Below are positions 7,414-15,637 of a stretch of 64,000 nucleotides of DNA, piece by piece. Source of the DNA: JAFDWI01 sp964449375 (GTDB lineage: Bacteria; Actinomycetota; Acidimicrobiia; Acidimicrobiales; Iamiaceae); the NCBI GenBank assembly GCA_964449375.1, contig CAYVAS010000004.1, positions 1-64,000 of the forward strand. Direction: 5' to 3'. The notes under the pieces are model-generated. The model saw nothing but the letters and a program-made list of their open reading frames with translations, was not told where the DNA came from and made no database searches. Every line of letters begins with the position of its first letter. The first letter of the stretch is position 1. The translations under genes and the position numbers were made by a program.

Positions 7414-9018
7414 TCAGCCGCCAAGGGCCCCGGTGATTATGGTGGCCGACCGGTCGAAAGACAAGGTCTTGCCCGCCGCGGTGGCCACCGGCGCCACCCG
7501 CTCCAGGCGCAGTCCGTGACGCAGGGACCACACCGAGTCGGCGAGCAGCCCGTTGTCGGATTCGGCCAGGGTCTCGCTGATCGCGGCCCGGGCCTCGGAC
7601 AGTTCGATGTCGCCCAGGCGCGGATGTGCGCGCAGCACGAGCACACTGTGGCCGTCCTCGTCGACCTCGCTGAACTGGAAGTCCCCGGGTCCGCCGCCCA
7701 GCCGGGCGGGCAGGTCGATCTCGGCGAGGCGGTCCAGCACCTCCCCCTCCAGGGTCACGCCGGCGGTCACGACCTTGGAGATCCCCCGGATGTCCCCGAC
7801 CCGGGTGGTCAGCCCCAGACGGCCCAGGTCACAGTCGCATGCCACGCCGTGGCGGACCGTGCCGTAATCGTCGTTCTCGACGTTGACCAGAACCCGGGGC
7901 GCCTCGGAAGCGAGGCTCGTCCAACAGAACGCGTCGACGTCGGTGCCGTCGCCGCGGGGCCGTCGGCGCGTGATGACCGCGACGTCCTGGTCCCACACGT
8001 GGTACTCCTCGGGCCCGCAGTGCTCACAGCGGATCCCCACGGTGCCCTCCGGCACGAACGCGTACATCGAATAGGCGCGCACCCCGGCCGCGGCGAGTAC
8101 GGCCAACTTGCCCGCGGTGACCGGCTCGCTGGCGGGGTTGGCGACCACGCCGGTCAGGTCGACGTCGTGCTCGGTCGCCCAGCGGGCCGCGGCGGTGAGG
8201 GAACTCGCGTACCCGACGAGCAGTGCACCACCGGCTCGGTCCAGCGCTGCGCGCAGCCAGTCCACCACCGGTTCGGGGTCGGAGGTGGGGACGTGTTCCG
8301 GGGCGGGCAGGCCGGTTCGGGTCATCGCCCCCAGCGCCGGTAGAAAGCGGTTGGCGATCCGCTTGTCCGTCGAGATGCCTTCCAGGTCGGTGGGGATCTG
8401 GGAGAACCACCGTTCCGGGGCGTTGCCGCCGGCCATGTTCTTCATCACCGCTCCGAAACCGGCCGCGGAGGGAAACACCGGCAGCCACACGGCGGCCGGT
8501 CGACCCCGCACCCCGGCCATCTCGTGTTGGACCGGGCGTTGCCGGCCCTGGCGTCGTTGCCAGGCGAACGACAGCTCCACGGGGGTGCCCTTCCCCGTCG
8601 CCGATCCGCCCGTGGTCGCCAGATAGTCGGCGGGCGTCACCGGGTTGAAGAAGTCCGCCGGTTCGAAACTGAACCGTGCGCTGCCCCGAACCGCTTCGAC
8701 CCGGCCCTGGTACTCCTCGTAACTCACGTACACCCCGGCGTCCCGCAGCGCCTCCAGGGCACCGGTCAACCCGGCTTCGGCGACCAGCGCGCGCACGTCG
8801 CCGGGCTCGATGCCGGCGTGGGCGGCCAGCCGGGCGATCGGACCCCGCGGGTGGGGCCACACGAGTTCGTCGAGGTGGTCCAGAAAGCGCTGGCTCCGGG
8901 TTGCGGCCTCTTCGGCGATCACCCGTCGGGATTCGTCCAGGGTCACCGGATTCCGAGCCAGCCACCGCAGGCCCCGGGCGATGCCCACCCCACGCCGGGC
9001 AGTGTCGAGTCGGCTCAT
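7414..9018 (-). CDS. PaaK-like adenylate-forming family protein
   Basis: A 534-residue protein related to phenylacetate-CoA ligase and LuxE-type acyl-activating enzymes. A P-loop-like segment GGSATGKGTP lies near residues 137-146. A cysteine pair IRCEHCGPEEYHVWD is followed by a second cluster CDCDLGRLGL in the position of the PaaK zinc-type motif. The C-terminal domain reads VGDIRGISKVV. The canonical SSGTTG serines are replaced, so activity needs testing. The ATG at 9018 has an excellent GGAGG site five bases upstream, and the longer frame to 9183 is not needed. It heads the operon with the NMT1-like importer and is divergent from the GT2 gene. Confidence 0.75.
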   Translation of the reverse strand: MSRLDTARRGVGIARGLRWLARNPVTLDESRRVIAEEAATRSQRFLDHLDELVWPHPRGPIARLAAHAGIEPGDVRALVAEAGLTGALEALRDAGVYVSYEEYQGRVEAVRGSARFSFEPADFFNPVTPADYLATTGGSATGKGTPVELSFAWQRRQGRQRPVQHEMAGVRGRPAAVWLPVFPSAAGFGAVMKNMAGGNAPERWFSQIPTDLEGISTDKRIANRFLPALGAMTRTGLPAPEHVPTSDPEPVVDWLRAALDRAGGALLVGYASSLTAAARWATEHDVDLTGVVANPASEPVTAGKLAVLAAAGVRAYSMYAFVPEGTVGIRCEHCGPEEYHVWDQDVAVITRRRPRGDGTDVDAFCWTSLASEAPRVLVNVENDDYGTVRHGVACDCDLGRLGLTTRVGDIRGISKVVTAGVTLEGEVLDRLAEIDLPARLGGGPGDFQFSEVDEDGHSVLVLRAHPRLGDIELSEARAAISETLAESDNGLLADSVWSLRHGLRLERVAPVATAAGKTLSFDRSATIITGALGG

Positions 9019-9102
9019 GGATCCTCCGTCATCTGGCCGGCGGGCGCACCGCCGGACCGGCGCGCGGCCTGCGGGAGTCGGGGCCGCTGGGGATGTCGGG
9101 TG

Positions 9103-9109
9103 TAGCCTA
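9103..9109. promoter_or_regulatory. Symmetrical -10 element TAGCCTA
   Basis: TAGCCTA reads TAGCCT on the plus strand and TAGGCT on the minus strand, in the 139-bp gap between the divergent PaaK-like and GT2 genes. One site could start both transcripts, leaving leaders of roughly 40 (plus) and 80 (minus) bases, both with GGAGG sites. Confidence 0.4.
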
Positions 9110-9157
9110 GGCCGGTCGATTCGGTGGCCGGACCACCGCTGCGACCTCGGAGGACGG

Positions 9158-10261
9158 TTGGATCCGCAGATCAGCATCTGCATCGTGACGGGGCGGCGTG
9201 ACGCCGTGCTCGACGCCTGCCTGGCCAGCCTGGCCGCGCAGCGCGATGCGCCTTCCCACGAGCTGCTGGTATGCGCCGAGGGCGACTCAGGCGTCGCCGA
9301 GGTCGTGCACCGCCGGTTCCCCGGCGCGCAGGTCGCCGACGTGGACCGCGCCTACCCGGGCGCGGCGCGCAACGTGCTGATCGAACGCGCCCGGGGTGAA
9401 CTACTGCTGTTCCTGGACGACGACATCACCGTGGACGAGGACCTGCTCGCCCGGCTGGCCCGCCTGGCCGCGGACCATCCCGACGTCGCCGTGTTCGGCG
9501 GCCCCAACGACACCCCCGAGGCCAGCACCCGGTTCCAGTTCGTCCAGGGTGCCGCGCTCGCCTCGATCGTGGGATCGGGGCCGGTCCGTCGCCGCTACGG
9601 CGCCCACCCGCCCGGCCGGGCCGACGAGCGGTACTTCACCCTGTGCAACCTGGCGGTGCGCCGGGAGGTGATGATTCCCTTCGCCACCGACCTGGTGTGC
9701 GCGGAGGAAAACGACGTGCTCGAGGAACTGCACCGCCGCCAGATCGCGATGCACTACTCCCCCGACATGGTCGCCTACCACGAACGCCGAGCCACCCCCC
9801 GGGGATTCGCCCAGCAGATGTTCAAGTACGGGCGGGGTCGGGGGCAGTTGTCGGTGCGACGCCCCCGCGACATCCGCCTGCCCTTCCTCGTTCCCACCCT
9901 GCTGGTCCTGTACCTGCTCGCCACCCCACTGCTGACCTGGGCGTTCGGCCCGGTCGCGCTTGTCGGCGTGGTGGCGTACCTGGCCGTGACCCTCGCCGGG
10001 GCGGTGCGCATCGCGCTCACGCTGCGTCGACCGTCCGAGCTGCCCCTGGCCTGGGCCCTGATCGTCGGCATGCACCTGTGCTACGGCGCCGGGTTCCTCC
10101 GGGGTGTGCTGTCGCGCCGCACCCCCGTGGCCGAGGCCCGCGCCCGGGCGTGGCACGGACCCGACGTGGCCCAGATCCTGGGTCAGCGCCGGATGCGCGG
10201 CGTCGAGCCGAACCTCGCCCGCGTCGAGGACCGGGTGGCCGCCGACACGCTCCCCGAGTGA
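9158..10261 (+). CDS. Family 2 glycosyltransferase with C-terminal membrane segments
   Basis: A 367-residue transferase. The N-terminus ISICIVTGRRDAVLDACLASL is the nucleotide-sugar-binding start of a GT-A fold and LLLFLDDDITVD (near residue 85) is the DxD metal site. The acceptor region EENDVLEELHRRQ matches the ED-x-L region of GT2 enzymes. After about residue 240 two or three hydrophobic segments anchor it to the membrane. The start is a TTG at 9158 with GGAGGA five bases upstream, and the longer reading frame from 8810 is a shadow. It opens a polysaccharide operon and is coupled by GTGA to the exporter ATPase. The sugar donor cannot be predicted. Confidence 0.9.
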   Translation: MDPQISICIVTGRRDAVLDACLASLAAQRDAPSHELLVCAEGDSGVAEVVHRRFPGAQVADVDRAYPGAARNVLIERARGELLLFLDDDITVDEDLLARLARLAADHPDVAVFGGPNDTPEASTRFQFVQGAALASIVGSGPVRRRYGAHPPGRADERYFTLCNLAVRREVMIPFATDLVCAEENDVLEELHRRQIAMHYSPDMVAYHERRATPRGFAQQMFKYGRGRGQLSVRRPRDIRLPFLVPTLLVLYLLATPLLTWAFGPVALVGVVAYLAVTLAGAVRIALTLRRPSELPLAWALIVGMHLCYGAGFLRGVLSRRTPVAEARARAWHGPDVAQILGQRRMRGVEPNLARVEDRVAADTLPE

Positions 10262-11043
10262 CCCGTCCGGCGCTGCGCATCGACGACCTGTGGGTCACCT
10301 ACCGCACCCGCTCCCGGCTGGGGTGGCGACGTTCGGGTGGCCACGACGCACTGCGGGGCGTATCACTCCGGGTCCACCCGGGCACCTGTCTGGGGGTGGT
10401 CGGCGGCAACGGATCGGGGAAGACCACGCTGTTGCAGACCGTGGCCGGCGTGCTCCAGCCGAGCCGGGGACGCATCGAGACCGTCGGTCGGGTGGCGTCG
10501 CTGGTGGACCTGTCGGCGGGCTTCCACCGGGACCTCACCGGTCACGAGAACCTGATCATCGGCGGGGTGCTGCTGGGGCTCGAACGCGCCGAGGTGCGCC
10601 GCCGCTACGACGAGATCGTGGCCTTCAGCGGCCTGGAACCCGACGCGTTGGACTGGCCTCTGGCCGCGTACTCCGCCGGCATGGGCCTCCGGCTCGGGTT
10701 CTCACTGGTGGTGCATTCTGGTCCCGACGTGCTGCTCGTGGACGAGGTGCTCGCCGTGGGAGACGAGGCGTTTCAGCACCAGTGCCTGGACCGCATCGCG
10801 ACCCTGCAGGCGGACGGGTGCGCGATCATGGTCGTGTCCCACGACCTGGACCTGGTGCGGACCCGCTGCGACGAGGTGGCGGTGCTCGACGCCGGTGAGC
10901 TGGTGCTCGTCGACGACGCGGACACCGCGGTCGTCGCGTACCTGCGGGCGGGAGGGCGGCGTGACGCCAGCCCGGCGGACGCCGGCATCTTCGGCCACCG
11001 GGGCCGCAGCGCCGCCGCTCGCCGCGTCAAGGGGGTGCCGTGA
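10258..11043 (+). CDS. Polysaccharide exporter ATPase (Wzt/TagH/RfbE type)
   Basis: A 261-residue ABC ATPase of the polysaccharide-export class. Walker A is GGNGSGKT (residues 49-56). The signature is the exporter-type YSAGMGLRLGF instead of LSGGQ. Walker B is VLLVDEVLAVGDEAFQ and the H-loop MVVSHDLD. It ends soon after the nucleotide-binding domain, so it lacks the C-terminal carbohydrate-binding domain of O-antigen Wzt proteins and resembles teichoic acid TagH cores or short RfbE forms. The GTG start overlaps the GT2 stop as GTGA and the stop overlaps the permease GTG in the same way. Confidence 0.93.
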   Translation: MTRPALRIDDLWVTYRTRSRLGWRRSGGHDALRGVSLRVHPGTCLGVVGGNGSGKTTLLQTVAGVLQPSRGRIETVGRVASLVDLSAGFHRDLTGHENLIIGGVLLGLERAEVRRRYDEIVAFSGLEPDALDWPLAAYSAGMGLRLGFSLVVHSGPDVLLVDEVLAVGDEAFQHQCLDRIATLQADGCAIMVVSHDLDLVRTRCDEVAVLDAGELVLVDDADTAVVAYLRAGGRRDASPADAGIFGHRGRSAAARRVKGVP

Positions 11044-11888
11044 ATCGCACCACCGCACCGGAGCCCGACGCCCAGGTGACCGTCTATGAGGCGGGCCGGC
11101 GCCCCCGGGGCCTGGGCCTGGCCGAGTTCTGGCACCGGCGCGAACTGCTGGGCACCCTGGTGGAGCGCCAGGCCCGACTGCGGGTCAAGCGCACCCTCTT
11201 CGGCGTGGTGTGGCCGGTCGTGTCGCCGCTGTTCCTGCTGGCGTTGTACCTGTTCGTGTTCGGTTCGGTCTTCGACGTGCAGATCGAGGACTACGGGGTC
11301 TATCTGCTGGTCGGGCTGTTGCCCTGGACCTATCTGGTCCAGGCGGTGCACGACTCGCTGCAGAGCATCTCCTTCGAACCGGACCTGGTGCGCCGCGCCC
11401 CGTTTCCCCTGCACTTCCTGCCCATCGCCCGGGTGACGGTGATGACCGTGCCGTTCCTGGGCCTGCTGGTCGCCGCGGTGTGCTATCTGGGGCTGATCCA
11501 CCCCCGGGGCCTGACATGGTCCACGTTGCCGGCCCTCGTGCTACCGGTGGCCTCGGTGATCCTGCTGGTCACCGCGATCTCGATGCTGCTCGCGCTGCTG
11601 GACGTGTTCAACCGCGACTTCCGCTACGTGTTGAACAACCTGTTGACCGTGTGGTTCTTTCTGGTGCCGATCGTGTACCACCGCGAGATGGTGAGCGGCC
11701 CGATCGAGACCGTCACCACCGCGGATCCGATGCGCTGGATCATCCAACAGTTCCGCGACGTGCTGTACGCGGGCCGCATCGACGACTGGTTCGCGCCGTT
11801 GGCCACCCTGGCGGCGTGCGCGGCGCTGTTCGTGCTGGCGCTGCAACTGTTCCGACGCCTGGCCGTCGACCTCGCCAAGGAGGTCTAG
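11040..11888 (+). CDS. Polysaccharide exporter permease (Wzm/TagG, ABC-2 type)
   Basis: A 282-residue ABC-2 family membrane protein. The amphipathic N-terminus LVERQARLRVKRTLFGVVW is the typical interface helix before the first membrane segment. Six or so hydrophobic segments follow, with the conserved LLALLDVFNRDFRYVLNN loop and a late VPIVYHREM. Together with the upstream ATPase it should move a lipid-linked glycan across the membrane. It overlaps the ATPase by GTGA. The next gene is convergent, so it ends the operon. Confidence 0.93.
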   Translation: MNRTTAPEPDAQVTVYEAGRRPRGLGLAEFWHRRELLGTLVERQARLRVKRTLFGVVWPVVSPLFLLALYLFVFGSVFDVQIEDYGVYLLVGLLPWTYLVQAVHDSLQSISFEPDLVRRAPFPLHFLPIARVTVMTVPFLGLLVAAVCYLGLIHPRGLTWSTLPALVLPVASVILLVTAISMLLALLDVFNRDFRYVLNNLLTVWFFLVPIVYHREMVSGPIETVTTADPMRWIIQQFRDVLYAGRIDDWFAPLATLAACAALFVLALQLFRRLAVDLAKEV

Positions 11889-11903
11889 GCGGTGTCGGCG
11901 GCA

Positions 11904-12665
11904 TCAGAGGGGCGTGGCGTGCACCGCGACGAAGTGGCCGCTCAATCCGGCGACGCGGGTGGAGGCCAACCGGTCGAGGCGGGGCAGGACCCGCCGTTCG
12001 TACCACGACCACGCCGCCAGGCGGGTGCCCACCACGTGAGGCGCGTGCAGCAGGTGCACGCTGGAGCGCACCTTCCAGCCGGTGCGCTCCAACGCGTCAC
12101 GGGTGCCGGCGGCGTCGTGGGTGGCTCCCACCGCGAAGGGCACCAGTCCGGTGCGTCGGGCAACGGGTGCGGGCAGGGCGTTGCGCAACCTGACGAGGGG
12201 GTTGCGGGCGTTGTCGAGGGTCAGGATCAGGTGCCCGTCGGCGGCGACGACCCGACGGAACTCGGCCAGGGCGACGTCGATCTGGGCAGGGTCGTCGAAG
12301 TGGTCGAGCGTGGAGGTGGACAGGATGCCGTCCAGGGCGCCGCCGCGGATCGGCAACGCACGCACGTCGCAGGCCAGCACCTGGGCGGTGCCGGCGTGCT
12401 GGGCGGCCGCGGCCACCTGGGGCGACAGGTCCGAACCGATCCAGGTCGCCGCACCCAGATGCGGCAGCAGCGCCCGGTGGGAGCTGCGCTCCTCGAACAG
12501 GTCGGTCTTGAGCCACACGCCCCGCGGTCGACCGATCCACGCCTCGATCAGGTCCAGATGCGCCCGACGGGCGTGGCGCCGCCAGCCCGCGGGCAGCGCG
12601 TCGCGTTGGTCGGCGGTCTGGTCCCAGTAGCCCACGTCGGCGGGGTCGTCGATGTCGGCCGGCAC
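11904..12665 (-). CDS. Class I SAM-dependent methyltransferase
   Basis: A 253-residue methyltransferase. The SAM site is in ATWIGSDLSPQVAAAA, then VLACDVRALPI for the adenine-contacting acidic loop and GILSTSTLDHFDDP for motif IV/post-I. An N-terminal YWDQ segment and a C-terminal basic region (WYERRVLPRLDRLA) complete it. It probably modifies the sugar or lipid of the neighbouring polysaccharide pathway, but this is context only. I start at the GTG at 12665 because TAGCTT lies exactly seven bases upstream. A TTG at 12674 would add three residues. The gene is convergent with the exporter permease and divergent from the GT-C gene. Confidence 0.82.
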   Translation of the reverse strand: MPADIDDPADVGYWDQTADQRDALPAGWRRHARRAHLDLIEAWIGRPRGVWLKTDLFEERSSHRALLPHLGAATWIGSDLSPQVAAAAQHAGTAQVLACDVRALPIRGGALDGILSTSTLDHFDDPAQIDVALAEFRRVVAADGHLILTLDNARNPLVRLRNALPAPVARRTGLVPFAVGATHDAAGTRDALERTGWKVRSSVHLLHAPHVVGTRLAAWSWYERRVLPRLDRLASTRVAGLSGHFVAVHATPL

Positions 12666-12672
12666 CGTCAGC

Positions 12673-12682
12673 AAGCTAGCGA
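12673..12682. promoter_or_regulatory. Divergent promoter core around GCTAGC
   Basis: AAGCTAGCGA gives TAGCTT on the minus strand, seven bases before the methyltransferase GTG (leaderless layout). It gives TAGCGA(T) on the plus strand, eight to nine bases before the GT-C ATG. One palindromic core may serve both genes. The minus-strand reading is the stronger. Confidence 0.4.
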
Positions 12683-12691
12683 TCCCCGACG

Positions 12692-14158
12692 ATGAACGCC
12701 CGTCGGCTCCCGGACCGACCGATGGCGGACCGCCTGCCCGTCGCCGTCGCGGTGGGCGCCACGGTGCTCGCGCTGGGGTTGGGACTCTGGCAACTCGGCC
12801 GGCGCAGCTTCTGGTACGACGAGGCCTTCACGGTCGGGATCGTCGACCGGCCCTTTGGCGATGTGCTCTGGCGCATCACCCACTGGGAGGTCAATCAGTC
12901 GCCGTACTACCTGTTGTTCACCGGCTGGTTCCGGCTGGGCGACAGCGACGCGTTCCTGCGGTTCTTGTCGGTGCTGTTCGCGGTCGCCGCGGTGCCGGCG
13001 ATCTTTCTGCTGGGTCGACGCATCGCCGACGCCCGGGTCGGCGCGGTCGCTGCGGTGCTGCTGGCACTGCATCCCCTGGCGGTGCAGTGGGGCCAGCAAC
13101 TCCGGGCATACTCGATGGTGCTGTTCGGGGTGATCGTCGCGACGATCCTGCTGTTGCGGGCCGTGGAGCGGCCCGAGGACCCCCGCCGGGCGATCCTCTA
13201 CGCCGTGGTCGCCGCGGTGACGATCTACACCCAGTTCTTCGCCCTGTTGGTGGTGCTGGCCCACCTGGGCTGGGTGGCGCTGTTGCGGCCGGTGCCCCGG
13301 CGGGTCGTGGCCGCCTCGGTGGCAGCGATCGGGGTGTTGGTTCTGCCCCTGGGGTGGTATCTGGCGACCTATTCGGGCGATCCCCTGGCGTGGGTCGCCG
13401 ACGCCACCGACAACCTGGGGGTCGTCGCCCGCGGCCTGACCGGAGGTCACCTCGACAACGTCGCCATCTACGGAGCGGCGGTCGCCGTGGGCGGTTCGAT
13501 GCTGTGGTGGCACCTGCGGAGCAGCGAGGACGATCCGCGCACGCTGCCCCACTGGAAGGGCGTGCTGCCGGTGCTGTGGCTCACGGTGCCGCTGGTGGTG
13601 ACCCTGGTGGTGAGCTTCACGGTCAAGCCGCTTCTCGAGACGCGCTTTCTGATCGTGGTGGTACCCGCGCTGGTGCTGGTCGCCGCGTACGGGTTGTGCC
13701 GGGTGCCCTGGCGCAGCGTGGCCGTGGCGTTGGGCCTGGCCCTGGTGGTCGGGTCGGTGCACGGGTTGCACACCTGGTACACCGCGCCGTCACTGGAGGA
13801 CTGGCGGGCCGCGGTACCGGTGGCGCTCACAGAGACCGGCGACGACGGGGAGCTCGTGCTCGAACCTCGTTTGAGCCTGTTCGCGGTTCGTCACTACCGG
13901 CCCGACGGTGCCGAGATGCGCCTGTTCGACCCCGAGGTCGCCGACCAGGACCCACCGCCCCGACTGGTGGAGTTGATCCGCGACGCGCAACGACCCCGGG
14001 AGCTGGATCCGCTCTACGAGTTGTGGCGCGGGACCCACTACGACCTGGTCGACACGCGACACTTCGAAGGTCTGACCATGCGGATCTTCCAGGCCCGCGC
14101 CGCGTCGCCGGACCGCGCCGTGACCGGCTCGCACGGATCGCCCGGGCCCGGGTCGTGA
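12692..14158 (+). CDS. GT-C glycosyltransferase, ArnT/PMT (GT39)-like
   Basis: A 488-residue integral membrane protein. After the first membrane segment it carries FWYDEAFTVGI, the acidic D-E motif of GT-C enzymes that use polyprenyl-phosphate sugars. About ten further hydrophobic segments follow, and a soluble C-terminal part of about 110 residues begins near LHTWYTAPSLEDW. WEVNQSPYYLLFTGWF is the conserved second loop region of ArnT/PMT-like proteins. It would transfer a sugar from a polyprenyl carrier on the outer face of the membrane. The stop overlaps the GTG of the PaaK/CapK-like gene as GTGA. A second ATG at 12722 is possible. Confidence 0.85.
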   Translation: MNARRLPDRPMADRLPVAVAVGATVLALGLGLWQLGRRSFWYDEAFTVGIVDRPFGDVLWRITHWEVNQSPYYLLFTGWFRLGDSDAFLRFLSVLFAVAAVPAIFLLGRRIADARVGAVAAVLLALHPLAVQWGQQLRAYSMVLFGVIVATILLLRAVERPEDPRRAILYAVVAAVTIYTQFFALLVVLAHLGWVALLRPVPRRVVAASVAAIGVLVLPLGWYLATYSGDPLAWVADATDNLGVVARGLTGGHLDNVAIYGAAVAVGGSMLWWHLRSSEDDPRTLPHWKGVLPVLWLTVPLVVTLVVSFTVKPLLETRFLIVVVPALVLVAAYGLCRVPWRSVAVALGLALVVGSVHGLHTWYTAPSLEDWRAAVPVALTETGDDGELVLEPRLSLFAVRHYRPDGAEMRLFDPEVADQDPPPRLVELIRDAQRPRELDPLYELWRGTHYDLVDTRHFEGLTMRIFQARAASPDRAVTGSHGSPGPGS

Positions 14159-15612
14159 CCCCACCGCTCACCCCGTCGAGGGTGACCCAGGCGCGCATCG
14201 CGCTGGCGCTGAGGCGCCGCCTGGGCGGTCTGGCGCGTCTGGACCGCGCCGACCCCGACACCCGGGAAGCCCGGGCCGCCGAGCGTCTCGCCGCCGCGCT
14301 GGACCACGCCGCAGCCCGGTCGCCCTACTACCGGCAGCGGGTCGCGCCCGGGGCGTCGTCGGGTCCGTTGTCGGCGTGGCCGGTCGTCGACAAGGCCGAC
14401 CTGGTCGGGTCCTTCGACGAGCTGGTCACCGACCGGGGTCTGCGCCGCGCCGACCTCGAAGCGCGCCTGGCCCGGGACGCGGACACCGAAGGCGACGAAC
14501 CCGGCAGGCGGCGCGCGGTCCCGACTCGGCGGGGGCGCGCGGAGCGCTACCGCCTGGCGATGTCCAGCGGCACCTCCGGGATGCCGGGGATCCTGGCCTT
14601 CGACGAACGCGAATGGGTCGGGTTGATCGCGAATGCGGCCCGCGCCCGGGCGCTGGCCGGGCCCGGACCGCGGGGACCGGCCCGCTCGGCCAAGGTGGGG
14701 TCGCCGTCGCGCTGGCATCTGTCCACCCAGGTGCCCGCCACTCTGGCGGATCCCCGCGCGCCGAGCCTGGCGCTGGACGCGGCCCGACCGATCGACCGGA
14801 TCGTGGACGAGCTGAACGCCTGGAAACCCGCGGTCCTGAGCGCCTACCCCTCCGTGCTGCGTCACCTCCTCGCCGCCGGGCAGGCCGGGTCGCTCCACGT
14901 CGCGCCCGAGCGCGTCTTCTCCTCGGGGGAATACCTGAGTTCCGCCACCCGACAGCTCGCCCGGTCGGTATGGGGCGTGGAGATCTTCGACCAGTACGTG
15001 GCGACCGAGGCCGGCTTCGTGGCCAGCCAGTGCCCGACCCACGACGGGCTCCACGTTCTGGACGAGCACGTGGTCGTCGAGGTGGTCGACGACCGGGGCG
15101 AACCGTGTGCGCCCGGACAGACGGGCACGGTGCTGGTCACCGTGCTGGACGCGCGGACCGTGCCGCTGATCCGCTACCGGATCGGCGACCGGGCGGCGCT
15201 CGCCGCGGGGCCGTGCGCCTGTGGCCGGGCCGGACCACGGTTGACGTCGGTCGAGGGATCGGACCGTGAAATGCTGTGGCTTCGCGCCGCCCCGGGATCA
15301 GCGGATGCCGGCGACGACGGGATGGTCGGGGTGCACCCGGTGACGGTCACCGCGGAGCTCGACCGCCAGCCGGTGGGTTCCTGGATCGTCCACCACCGTC
15401 CCGATGTGTTGCGGGTGCGCATCGCCGCGCCGGGACCGGCCTTCGACCCCGACACGTTACGCGCCGATCTGGGCGCGGCGTTGACCCGCGCCGGGGCCGA
15501 CCCGACGATCGCGATTCGCGTCGAACACGTCGAGTCGATCCCGACGGGCCCGGGAGGCAAGGCGTCCCGTTTCGGTCCGCTCGGAGAGGACTCCGGGGTC
15601 ACCGGGCTCTGA
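14155..15612 (+). CDS. PaaK/CapK-like adenylate-forming protein of polysaccharide cluster
   Basis: A 485-residue protein of the phenylacetate-CoA ligase / CapK group. The phosphate-binding loop is MSSGTSGMPG (residues 137-142 for SSGTSG). The adenine region is YVATEAGFVASQC, the ribose site is IRYRIGDRA, and the cysteine motif GPCACGRAGPRL follows. These features are better preserved than in the related gene at 7414-9018. Such proteins are often found in capsule and O-antigen loci, where their substrate is mostly unknown. The GTG overlaps the GT-C stop by GTGA. The long open frame from 12652 runs through the GT-C gene out of frame and is not a fusion. Confidence 0.85.
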   Translation: MTPPLTPSRVTQARIALALRRRLGGLARLDRADPDTREARAAERLAAALDHAAARSPYYRQRVAPGASSGPLSAWPVVDKADLVGSFDELVTDRGLRRADLEARLARDADTEGDEPGRRRAVPTRRGRAERYRLAMSSGTSGMPGILAFDEREWVGLIANAARARALAGPGPRGPARSAKVGSPSRWHLSTQVPATLADPRAPSLALDAARPIDRIVDELNAWKPAVLSAYPSVLRHLLAAGQAGSLHVAPERVFSSGEYLSSATRQLARSVWGVEIFDQYVATEAGFVASQCPTHDGLHVLDEHVVVEVVDDRGEPCAPGQTGTVLVTVLDARTVPLIRYRIGDRAALAAGPCACGRAGPRLTSVEGSDREMLWLRAAPGSADAGDDGMVGVHPVTVTAELDRQPVGSWIVHHRPDVLRVRIAAPGPAFDPDTLRADLGAALTRAGADPTIAIRVEHVESIPTGPGGKASRFGPLGEDSGVTGL

Positions 15613-15637
15613 GGCCACGCTCGAGGGGTGGGCCCCT

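Noticed and set aside
12652..15612. A possible 986-residue fusion ending in the PaaK/CapK-like protein
   Set aside because: Its first half overlaps the GT-C gene out of frame and has no recognisable domain. The real gene starts at GTG 14155, overlapping the GT-C stop.
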